36,081 nucleotides of DNA, taken from positions 1 to 36,081 of the forward strand of contig JBMTVT010000016.1 in the NCBI GenBank assembly GCA_049451635.1, given 5' to 3'. Made by a program: the position numbers and the translations under genes. Every line of letters begins with the position of its first letter. Positions within the stretch are counted from its first letter, which is position 1. Source of the stretch: JBMTVT01 sp049451635. GTDB taxonomy: Bacteria; Bacteroidota; Bacteroidia; Flavobacteriales; Flavobacteriaceae. A model generated the notes under the pieces. That model had not been told where the DNA came from. It did not search any database and was given only the letters and a program-made list of their open reading frames with translations. Of this stretch, positions 25,615 through 32,935 are shown one piece after another.

Positions 25615-25649
25615 CAAATGTATTACTTTTAGCTTAATAAAAAAACAAA
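25615..25649 (-). promoter_or_regulatory. Promoter of the thr operon
   Basis: On the minus strand, TACATTTG (25622-25615) matches the -7 consensus TAnnTTTG, and TTTG (25649-25646) lies 23 nt upstream as the -33 element, at the long end of the accepted spacing. Predicted start near 25608, 15 nt before the leader peptide ATG. Confidence 0.65.
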
Positions 25650-25743
25650 TTATATTTTTTTGAAGTATTCTTATATTGACTTAATTTTTGTTTGAAAATT
25701 ATAATGAATACAATAAAGAATTGAAAAATCAATAATGCCATAA

Positions 25744-27309
25744 ATGAAAATTTTTTCAAAAGAACAAATTTATGAAGGAGACCGATTGACCGCTGAACGC
25801 CAAAACATCTCATCAACCGATTTGATGGAGCGTGCAGGTACCCAAATTTTTAATTGGATGCATTTACGTATGCAAGGAGCACAGGTACCCATCCATATTT
25901 TTTGTGGTATTGGTAATAATGGTGGTGATGGCTTAGTGCTTGCAAGACATTTAATTTTAGACGGCTATCATGTAAACACTTATATTGTTAATTATAGTGA
26001 TAAGCGTTCCAAGGACTTTTTAATTAATTATGACAGAATAAAGAACGTTACTAAAAACTGGCCTGTTCTTTTAAGCGACGCGGAAGAACTACCTGAAATC
26101 CATCCGAATGATATTATTGTAGATGCTGTTTTTGGTATTGGATTAAACAGACCTGTTGTTGATTGGGTGAAAGTATTATTTATGCACTTTAAAGTTACTA
26201 AAGCATTTACAATTTCCATCGACATTCCTTCAGGGTTGTTTGTTGACAAAGCTGTTGAAGATGAAGATGCTGTCGTTAATGCGGGTTATACCCTTAGTTT
26301 TGCATCTCCTAAATTAGTTTTCTTTTTACCAGAAACAGCCAAATTTACGCTACAATGGGAAGTTTTGGATATTGGATTGGATCGAGAATATTTGCTTACA
26401 ACACAAACTGAAGCAGAACTTATTAGGAAACTTGAGATATTACCTAATTATATTCCTCGAGAAAAATTTTCGCATAAAGGACAATTTGGACATAGTTTAA
26501 TAATTGGAGGTAGCTACGGGAAAATTGGCGCTGTAACCCTAGCCAGTAAAGCTACATTATCAGCTGGTGCTGGTTTAGTATCGGCTTATGTGCCAAAATG
26601 TGGCTATGTACCAATACAAACTACATTTCCTGAAGCTATGTTGATTACTGATAATGACGAGGAAAAAATCACTTCTATTGAATTAGATTTTGAACCAACT
26701 GTTATTGGTTTTGGAGTAGGTATTGGAACAGATGCTAAAACGATTGATGCTTTTGAAAAATTTTTAAAAACCAATAAATTCCCTTTGGTTATTGATGCCG
26801 ATGGTATAAACATACTTTCAAAAAAGAAAGCCTTGTTAAAACTATTGCCATCAGAAACTGTTTTAACACCACATCCCAAAGAGCTTGAGAGATTAATTGG
26901 TACATGGAAAAACGATTTTGACAAGTTAAGTAAAGCCAAAGCATTTTCTAAAAAACATAACACCATTTTAGTTATAAAAGGCGCCCATACGATTACTGTT
27001 TTTAATGATAAACTTTATATAAACACTACTGGAAATCCTGGGCTGGCAACAGCTGGCAGCGGCGATGTGCTTATGGGTGTTATCACAGGGCTAATATCAC
27101 AAGGATACAATCCTTTGGTTGCCAGCATTTTTGGTATTTACCTACATGGTAAATCTGCAGATATCGCTGTAGAAGATTATGGGTATCAAAGTTTAATTGC
27201 ATCACATGTTATTGAATATTTGGGACAAGCGTATCTAGATTTATTCAAACAACCAGAACCAAAGCCTCAATTGGAATCTGATGGTGAAAGGCCAAATAAG
27301 GAGTCATAA
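25744..27309 (+). CDS. nnr: Bifunctional NAD(P)H-hydrate epimerase / ADP-dependent dehydratase
   Basis: 521 residues, a fusion of two repair enzymes. The N-terminal YjeF_N epimerase has the signature CGIGNNGGDGLVLARHL (54-70) and DAVFGIGLNRPV. The C-terminal ribokinase-like dehydratase has HKGQFGHSLIIGGSYGKIGA, VIDADGINIL, LTPHPKELERL, GNPGLATAGSGDVLMG (with GSGD at 438-441) and YLHGKSAD. It repairs damaged NADHX and NADPHX in the cytosol. It is divergently transcribed from the thr leader; the 340-nt intergenic region between them is filled by the thr regulatory elements. A terminator follows immediately. Confidence 0.96.
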   Translation: MKIFSKEQIYEGDRLTAERQNISSTDLMERAGTQIFNWMHLRMQGAQVPIHIFCGIGNNGGDGLVLARHLILDGYHVNTYIVNYSDKRSKDFLINYDRIKNVTKNWPVLLSDAEELPEIHPNDIIVDAVFGIGLNRPVVDWVKVLFMHFKVTKAFTISIDIPSGLFVDKAVEDEDAVVNAGYTLSFASPKLVFFLPETAKFTLQWEVLDIGLDREYLLTTQTEAELIRKLEILPNYIPREKFSHKGQFGHSLIIGGSYGKIGAVTLASKATLSAGAGLVSAYVPKCGYVPIQTTFPEAMLITDNDEEKITSIELDFEPTVIGFGVGIGTDAKTIDAFEKFLKTNKFPLVIDADGINILSKKKALLKLLPSETVLTPHPKELERLIGTWKNDFDKLSKAKAFSKKHNTILVIKGAHTITVFNDKLYINTTGNPGLATAGSGDVLMGVITGLISQGYNPLVASIFGIYLHGKSADIAVEDYGYQSLIASHVIEYLGQAYLDLFKQPEPKPQLESDGERPNKES

Positions 27310-27339
27310 AAAAAGCCGCAAATAAAATTGTGGCTTTTT
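27310..27339. terminator. Terminator after nnr
   Basis: AAAAAAGCCGCAA and TTGTGGCTTTTT pair over an ATAAAA loop with one G-T wobble, right at the nnr stop codon. It faces the converging TlpA-like gene on the minus strand and may serve both. Confidence 0.85.
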
Positions 27340-27356
27340 AATTTAACAATGATTTA

Positions 27357-28730
27357 TTAAATATTGTATTTGTTAAATAAATCGATTAATTTGGAATCTG
27401 AAGGCCTTGGAGCATTAGATGATATAATATTGCCTTCAGTATCAATTAAAATAAATCGTGGAATTCCTTTGATTAAATAGTCTTCAACAAATTTTGATTT
27501 CCAATCATTATCTGCAAATAATTGCATGCCACCCATTTCTTTTTCTTCAATCATTTTCTTCCATTTATCATGGTCATCAGATTTATCAATAGATATACTA
27601 ACAAATTCTATGTTTTTACCATGATATTTTTCTTCAACTTCTTTTAAAAAAGGTATTTCTGCTTTACAAGGACCACACCAAGTTGCCCAAACATCTATGT
27701 ATACATATTTACCTTTTAAATCATCCAATGAAGTTGTTCCTCCATTATAATTTTCATAATCAACAAATTTTGGAGAAGGACTACCTTTATCAATGGTTTT
27801 AAGTATATCATAACTTTTGGTTATTGCTGCCTTATGGACATCGTTGGTAGAATTATCCATATACGTTGTATAGAAATCTTCTAAATTTTCGGTATAAGTT
27901 ATGCCGTACTTGGCATTATCGTAAAGCAGTTTGTTTTTAATCAACTCACTTTCAGCCGCAGAAATGGCTTTTAAATTAGCTACATCTTCAGGAATCGAGT
28001 CTGTTTTTACAATTTCTTCAGCTAACTTTCTATAATGTGAACCAACTAAATCTGCATAATCATTTGAGAAATCAAAATCTTCTTCACTAGTATAATCTAA
28101 ACCTTCTAAGTCGCTTAAAAAGTTTTCAGACAATTCCAAATCTGGTTTCTTTGCATAATAGGAGTGGTATGGTTTATAGATGTTTAACTTTGCTAAATAC
28201 GAGTAGTTTAAGTTTCGCTTTTCTTTTTCCTTAAACGAATCAGGAATGTTATTAATTGATGTTAAATATGCAGTTAACGAATCCTTGACTTTATTAAATG
28301 TTTCTTTGTATGCAGCTTCTTCTAGAAGATATACATTACTTACACTGCCATTTTTAGTCAATTCTTTTTCAATCGCTCTTTTTTCCTTTAAATAGGTGCT
28401 AATTTGAGAACCTTCGCCACTAAAGTTTAATGTATTCAAGAAATCGTTTGCATCATAAGTTATTTTGATGTTATTTCCATTCTCTATGTAAAATGGCGCA
28501 AAGTTTTTCCCATCGTAGAACATATATTGACCTGCTTTTACTCGCAAAGTATCCATAAATGTTCCATCATTATCAACAGTAAGGGTGTCAATAAATTCTC
28601 TATCCATACTGTTTATAGTAAAAATATTTTGCTTATTAGTTATTTTACCGGAAACTATAGCAAAATCTTTGGGTTCTTCTTTACAGGCAATTATTCCGAT
28701 GGCAAATGATAATAAGAGTAGTTTTTTCAT
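27357..28730 (-). CDS. TlpA-like thioredoxin lipoprotein
   Basis: 457 residues. Lipoprotein signal peptide MKKLLLLSFAIGIIAC with the lipidated Cys16. Residues about 20-110 look like a DUF4369-type beta domain (IVSGKITNKQNIFTINSMDREF, AGQYMFYDGKNFAPFYIENG). A helical middle follows, and residues 325-457 form an AhpC/TSA-TlpA thioredoxin domain with the redox motif WCGPC (351-355), then GIPRFILIDTEGNIIS containing the cis-Pro loop. It should be a periplasm-facing disulfide reductase or oxidoreductase anchored by lipid. Bacteroidota have many such proteins; specific partner unknown. Monocistronic between the nnr terminator and the next operon. Confidence 0.92.
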   Translation of the reverse strand: MKKLLLLSFAIGIIACKEEPKDFAIVSGKITNKQNIFTINSMDREFIDTLTVDNDGTFMDTLRVKAGQYMFYDGKNFAPFYIENGNNIKITYDANDFLNTLNFSGEGSQISTYLKEKRAIEKELTKNGSVSNVYLLEEAAYKETFNKVKDSLTAYLTSINNIPDSFKEKEKRNLNYSYLAKLNIYKPYHSYYAKKPDLELSENFLSDLEGLDYTSEEDFDFSNDYADLVGSHYRKLAEEIVKTDSIPEDVANLKAISAAESELIKNKLLYDNAKYGITYTENLEDFYTTYMDNSTNDVHKAAITKSYDILKTIDKGSPSPKFVDYENYNGGTTSLDDLKGKYVYIDVWATWCGPCKAEIPFLKEVEEKYHGKNIEFVSISIDKSDDHDKWKKMIEEKEMGGMQLFADNDWKSKFVEDYLIKGIPRFILIDTEGNIISSNAPRPSDSKLIDLFNKYNI

Positions 28731-28816
28731 ATTGTGTTTTTAAATTTTTATAAAAAATATGAATTTAGAAATTTAAGTAAAAAATTCACATCAATAATTA
28801 ACTTTTCGCTAACAGT

Positions 28817-29671
28817 TTATAGCTTAAAAATCAATTTTTCATAAGCAACAGTTTCTGGAATTATATCAAGGGCATATAATTCGTTCTGTGTTTTCATAAC
28901 GGTTTCTCCATCAATTAATGATTGAGACCATTCAGTAATATTTAACCATTCTTGAACATCATCAAGTTTTTGCTTGTAACGGTTTGCTATAGTTTTATCG
29001 ATACTGGGGATGTCCTTAAATTCTGAAGTTGTTTTGTTTATAATTTTTAAAATGGCTTTTAAATCCTTTTTGTTTGATTCAATGAAATCCTCTCTCACGG
29101 CAATAACAAAACATGGCCATGGAGAAGGGCAGTTGCCAATGCATCTAAAGGTACCATCATCTACAAAAGGCTTTGTTGTAAATTTTTCCCATAAAAAGTA
29201 ATCGGCAGTTCCATTGGTTAACCCTTCTACAGCGCCTTCTAAATTTTTTATAACTTCAAAATTCAAATCTTTGTTTAAGTCCCAGCCATTATTTTCAGCA
29301 TTTATATACGCCATTAAGTGCGATCCAGAACCGTACCTGCTTATGGCTGCTTTAGTGCCTTTTAAATTTTCAATGGTTTTGTAAGATGAATTATGCGTTA
29401 CATGAACACCCCAAATTAAAGGGGTTTGGACAAAAGTTTGAACAATTCTACTTGGGTTGCCAGCAATAATATCTTTAATGATGCCTTCGGTAAGTATCAC
29501 CGCAAGGTCAATATCCCCATTGCGAAGGGCTTTGCACATATCTCCGGTACCACCTGGGTAATCATGCCAGCGTAAATTAATTCCTTTTTCTTGGTATTCT
29601 TTATTTTTTAACGTTAAATGCCATGCTAGGTTAAAATGTTCTGGTACACCACCAATATTAACTTTCTTCAT
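28817..29671 (-). CDS. Periplasmic-binding-fold (NMT1/Ca3427-like) substrate-binding protein without signal peptide
   Basis: About 284 residues from ATG 29671 (MKKVNIGGVPEHFNLAWHL), 4 nt after the phosphorylase stop; a TTG four codons upstream is also open. Type-2 periplasmic binding fold: GGVPEHFNLAW, WHDYPGGTGDMCKALRNGDIDLAVILTEG (ligand-contact region), LKGTKAAISRYGSGSHLMAYI (hinge), and NCPSPWPCFVIAVREDF. There is no signal peptide, lipobox or permease/ATPase gene nearby, so it is unlikely to be an ordinary ABC importer component. It resembles the Ca3427-like family of cytosolic PBP2 proteins. Last gene of a five-gene operon; a role in sensing or binding a small metabolite is inference. 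Confidence 0.78.
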   Translation of the reverse strand: MKKVNIGGVPEHFNLAWHLTLKNKEYQEKGINLRWHDYPGGTGDMCKALRNGDIDLAVILTEGIIKDIIAGNPSRIVQTFVQTPLIWGVHVTHNSSYKTIENLKGTKAAISRYGSGSHLMAYINAENNGWDLNKDLNFEVIKNLEGAVEGLTNGTADYFLWEKFTTKPFVDDGTFRCIGNCPSPWPCFVIAVREDFIESNKKDLKAILKIINKTTSEFKDIPSIDKTIANRYKQKLDDVQEWLNITEWSQSLIDGETVMKTQNELYALDIIPETVAYEKLIFKL

Positions 29672-29675
29672 TAAA

Positions 29676-30554
29676 TTATTCAAGTTTTTCTACAATTTTA
29701 TCAAGCGTATATGTAATTATATTTTCAATAATTTCCCCCGGGTTTTTACTAAAAGTCCCCAAAGCTCTGTTTGCTATAATAGCGTTTAATGAAATGGCAT
29801 GATGCCCCAATAATTTTGACAACCCATAAATAGCAGACGTTTCCATTTCAAGATTGGTAATTCGGATGCCTTCATAATTAAATGTATCCATTCTTGTGTT
29901 TAAACTAGGGTCTTGAATTTTCATTCTTAAAACACGCCCTTGCGGACCATAAAAACCACCGGCAGTAGCCGTTAAACCCAAGTGTGTTTCACTACTTTTA
30001 AAGACACTTTTCAACTTATTACTACCTTTAATAACAATGGGTTTAGATTTGTTTTGATGCCAATTAGTTTGTGAGATAAAAGCCTCTTCAATTTCTGAAT
30101 TTCCTATATCACCTAATTTATATGAGTGAAGCATACCATTTAAATCAAGACCATATTCGCTTATTACAAAGGAGTCAACAGGGATATCTTTTTGTAATGA
30201 ACCTGAAGTGCCAACTCTAATAATATTGAGTTTTGTTAATTTTTCTTTGGGTATCCTAGTTTTTAAATCAATATTGAATAAAGCATCCAATTCATTTAAA
30301 ACAATATCAATATTATCGGGTCCGATACCAGTTGAAACAACAGAAATCCGTTTTCCTTTGTAAATGCCTGTTTGCGTTTTAAATTCTCTTTTTTGTTTTG
30401 AAAATTCAATAGTATCAAAGTGTTTCGTTACTTTTTCAACCCGGTCTTGATCCCCTACAAAAATAATGATGTTTGAAACGTTTTCGGGCTTTAGGCTTAA
30501 ATGATAAACACTACCGTCTGGATTGAGTATAAGTTCAGATTCTTTAATGGGCAT
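29676..30554 (-). CDS. Nucleoside phosphorylase (PNP/UDP family)
   Basis: 292 residues. The PNP_UDP_1 pattern is visible: IIFVGDQDRVEKVTKHF (phosphate-binding loop GDxDR), VVSTGIGPDNIDIVLNEL, IIRVGTSGSLQ (the R-x-G-T-S/G motif), LTATAGGFYGPQGR, and the base/ribose-binding NLEMETSAIYGL. It should reversibly cleave a nucleoside (uridine-type most likely) with phosphate, in the cytosol. The ATG lies 11 nt inside the end of the DUF1835 gene, so translation is coupled. Family sure, substrate unsure. Confidence 0.88.
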   Translation of the reverse strand: MPIKESELILNPDGSVYHLSLKPENVSNIIIFVGDQDRVEKVTKHFDTIEFSKQKREFKTQTGIYKGKRISVVSTGIGPDNIDIVLNELDALFNIDLKTRIPKEKLTKLNIIRVGTSGSLQKDIPVDSFVISEYGLDLNGMLHSYKLGDIGNSEIEEAFISQTNWHQNKSKPIVIKGSNKLKSVFKSSETHLGLTATAGGFYGPQGRVLRMKIQDPSLNTRMDTFNYEGIRITNLEMETSAIYGLSKLLGHHAISLNAIIANRALGTFSKNPGEIIENIITYTLDKIVEKLE

Positions 30555-31485
30555 TCAATACAGATTTTATCAATTTATTTTTTGATTTGCAAAATTGAAA
30601 ACCAAGTTTTTTTACACCGCCAAAAGTCATTTTATCATTAATTTCAGATGAAAAATTATGTTGCCCCAATAAGGCTTCATGTCCTTTTCTACTAAGAGTG
30701 ATTTTATTATCTGATATCGAATAGAAAATTTCCAGATTATCAATGATTCTTGATAATTGTATATCTCCATAGCCATAAAAACCTTGATAATTTAAGGCAT
30801 AGCCCAATAAATGATTTTTAGAAGTAACATGGTGTTTGTCAATAATTTTAAGAATATTTCTTTCAAGAATATTTAAGCCGTAAACCAAATAGGGAAAACG
30901 TTCTAAATGCGCTTTGAGGCAATTGCTTAAATATTTAAACGATGACGGTTTTACAATAAGTGGTTTTAAAAGGTTGTGATCAATACCACAATAAATACTC
31001 CAAACGGTTGTGGCCATATCAATATCGCTGGGGTTTAACAATGCTTTGTTTTTGTAATGTTCCAATAATTGTTCAGAAGATAACTCGCCTAAGCCTTTTA
31101 AGTTTTTACTACCCTCAATCCTGCCACTGCAAACTAGGTACAAAGGTAAGTCGATTTTTTTCTGTTGAATTAAACTAATAACAGCAACCATATTTATATG
31201 GCAAAATAAATCGTACTCAAACCATAATACTATTTCAGAATAATCATTCGTATTGTCAAGTTTACTTAGCTCTTCTTCAATTTTTGTTTCTTCCAATTCT
31301 ATGTCATAGAAAGCATCAAAGAAACCTTTTCTTAGGTCTATAAAATCTTTAGAGTAAACAGTTTCAATTGTTGGCCCTTCACACAGCATTTCTTGCCATG
31401 TTAGTTTTTCGCCTTCAACATTGAGCTCATTTAAAACATCCGTTAAAACATTTCCGTTTGTAATATGTAGTGGTTGTTTCCACAT
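30544..31485 (-). CDS. DUF1835 domain protein
   Basis: 313 residues. It begins MWKQPLHITNGNVLTDVLNELNVEGEKLTWQEMLCEGPT, characteristic of DUF1835 (the 'H-x-x-x-G-d-s-x' N-terminus with an early WxExLCEGP motif), and has IVLWFEYDLFCHINMVAVISL, where the family has its conserved W-F-x-x-D-x-F-C-x-x-N. The C-terminal part has a winged-helix-like pattern (GDIQLSRIIDNLE..ITLSRKGHEAL). Function unknown; no signal peptide or membrane helix. It overlaps the phosphorylase by 11 nt and starts 3 nt after the SUI1 gene. I rely on motif memory for the family. Confidence 0.82.
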   Translation of the reverse strand: MWKQPLHITNGNVLTDVLNELNVEGEKLTWQEMLCEGPTIETVYSKDFIDLRKGFFDAFYDIELEETKIEEELSKLDNTNDYSEIVLWFEYDLFCHINMVAVISLIQQKKIDLPLYLVCSGRIEGSKNLKGLGELSSEQLLEHYKNKALLNPSDIDMATTVWSIYCGIDHNLLKPLIVKPSSFKYLSNCLKAHLERFPYLVYGLNILERNILKIIDKHHVTSKNHLLGYALNYQGFYGYGDIQLSRIIDNLEIFYSISDNKITLSRKGHEALLGQHNFSSEINDKMTFGGVKKLGFQFCKSKNKLIKSVLNAH

Positions 31486-31488
31486 AAT

Positions 31489-31818
31489 TTAACCTCCCAC
31501 GCGTTTTACATTGAACCCTTTTTCTTTAAGGATTTTCATGATTTTATCACGGTAATCACCTTGAATAAATATTTTATCATCCTTAAAACTACCGCCAACA
31601 CTTAGTCTTGTTTTTATTTCTTTGGCCAAAATTTTAAAATCTTCTGTAGCACCTGTATAGCCTTCTAGAATGGTTATGGGTTTGCCTTTTCGTTTTTCGT
31701 ATTTACAAATTATGGGGTTGTCTTGCATCCAAATACCAGAAGATTCATCTATGCTTGAATTACTTTCATCTGGAACATAATCGGGAAATAAATTTTTTAA
31801 CTGGTCTCGTAAGTCCAT
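31489..31818 (-). CDS. eIF1/SUI1 (YciH)-like translation factor
   Basis: 109 residues. The N-terminal linker contains ESSGIWMQDNPIICKYEKRKGKPITILEGY, and the core alpha-beta domain TEDFKILAKEIKTRLSVGGSFKDDKIFIQGDYRDKIMKILKEKGFNVKRVGG matches the C-terminal SUI1 fold ('xxG-GSxKDxxIxIQGDxRxxV'). Bacterial YciH is thought to affect start-codon fidelity under stress; evidence in Bacteroidota is scant. Second gene of the operon, 4 nt after the 2OG oxygenase stop. Confidence 0.93.
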   Translation of the reverse strand: MDLRDQLKNLFPDYVPDESNSSIDESSGIWMQDNPIICKYEKRKGKPITILEGYTGATEDFKILAKEIKTRLSVGGSFKDDKIFIQGDYRDKIMKILKEKGFNVKRVGG

Positions 31819-31822
31819 GTTA

Positions 31823-32773
31823 TTACTTCTTTATTAATCCTAGTTCAATTAAGCGTTCATTTAAGAACTCACCAGCTGTAATATCATCAAATTGTTTTGG
31901 GTTGTTTTCGTCAACACATCCTTCTAATACATTCAACTTCATACTGCTTATTGGATGCATGAAAAACGGAATGGAGTATCTCGATGTACCCCAAAGTTCT
32001 TTTTGGGGGTTAATTACTCTGTGAATGGTGGATTTTAGTTTGTTATTAGTATGCCTTGAGAGCATATCACCAACGTTAATCATCAATTCATCTGGTTCTG
32101 CAATGGCATCAATCCATTCTCCTTTATGGTTCTGTACTTGTAAACCTCTTCCTTGTGCACCCATTAGCAACGTAATTAAATTGATATCGCCATGAGCTGC
32201 AGCCCTAACGGCTTCTTTGGGTTCTTCCGTAATGGGCGGGTAGTGTATGGGCCGTAAAATAGAATTTCCATTGAGTATGTACTTATCAAAATAGGTTTCT
32301 TCCAAACCTAAATGCAATGCTAAAGCTCTTAAAACATACTTCGCTGTTTTTTCGAGCATTTTGTAGGTTTCCTTACCTATTTTATTAAATTCAGGGAGCT
32401 CCTCAACTATCACATTATCTGGGTACTCAGCTTTTAGTGCGTCATCATCTTCAACATATTGTCCAAAATGCCAAAACTCTTTTAAATCACCTTCTTTTTT
32501 ACCTTTTGCACTTTCTTTTCCAAATGAGACATAGCCACGTTGGCCACCAATACCAGGTATCTCATACTTTTGCTTTATTTCTAATGGTAAGTTGAAAAAG
32601 CTTTTTACTTCCTTGTAAAGATTGTCAACTAAATCATCCTCTAAAAAGTGGCCTTTTAAAGCCACAAAACCAATGTCTTCATAAGCTTTACCAATGGCAT
32701 CAACAAATGCTTGCTTTCTAATGGGATCGTTTGAGGTAAAATCTTCTAAATTGACACTAGGAATACTATTCAT
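31823..32773 (-). CDS. Isopenicillin N synthase-like 2OG-Fe(II) oxygenase
   Basis: 316 residues from ATG 32773 (MNSIPSVNLEDFTS), the typical start of the family; the frame is open 11 codons further. It has the double-stranded beta-helix iron site with His194 and Asp196 (AAHGDINLI) and His251 (STIHRV), and the co-substrate-binding R265-x-S267 (SRYSIPF). The non-haem dioxygenase N-terminal domain contains GFVALKGH and GGQRGYVSFGKESAKG. It should use O2, Fe(II) and 2-oxoglutarate (or act like ACC oxidase/IPNS) on an unknown substrate. First gene of the operon; the promoter -7 box TACATTTG lies 31 nt upstream. Confidence 0.9.
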   Translation of the reverse strand: MNSIPSVNLEDFTSNDPIRKQAFVDAIGKAYEDIGFVALKGHFLEDDLVDNLYKEVKSFFNLPLEIKQKYEIPGIGGQRGYVSFGKESAKGKKEGDLKEFWHFGQYVEDDDALKAEYPDNVIVEELPEFNKIGKETYKMLEKTAKYVLRALALHLGLEETYFDKYILNGNSILRPIHYPPITEEPKEAVRAAAHGDINLITLLMGAQGRGLQVQNHKGEWIDAIAEPDELMINVGDMLSRHTNNKLKSTIHRVINPQKELWGTSRYSIPFFMHPISSMKLNVLEGCVDENNPKQFDDITAGEFLNERLIELGLIKK

Positions 32774-32803
32774 GGGAAGTAATTTATTAAATATAACGTA
32801 ATA

Positions 32804-32811
32804 CAAATGTA
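32804..32811 (-). promoter_or_regulatory. -7 box of the 2OG oxygenase operon
   Basis: TACATTTG (minus strand) fits TAnnTTTG, and a start about 7 nt downstream (near 32797) leaves a 24-nt 5' leader before the ATG at 32773. No -33 TTG at an ideal distance was found. Confidence 0.5.
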
Positions 32812-32879
32812 CAAAAACATTACAAAGTTTTTGGTATGACAGAGATTATTACTTTCTAATAAATATTCTCTTTTTATGG

Positions 32880-32887
32880 TATATTTG
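32880..32887 (+). promoter_or_regulatory. -7 box of the E1 gene
   Basis: TATATTTG fits TAnnTTTG and lies 48 nt before the ATG at 32936. It is divergent from the oxygenase promoter in a 162-nt intergenic region. The -33 element is weak. Confidence 0.5.
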
Positions 32888-32935
32888 GTGAAGTAAAAAT
32901 AGCTCATTTTTAAAAAAGCTTTAGCTTTAACTAAT

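Noticed and set aside
26604..26966. 120-residue minus-strand ORF
   Set aside because: Shadow within the nnr gene, whose frame carries all expected motifs.
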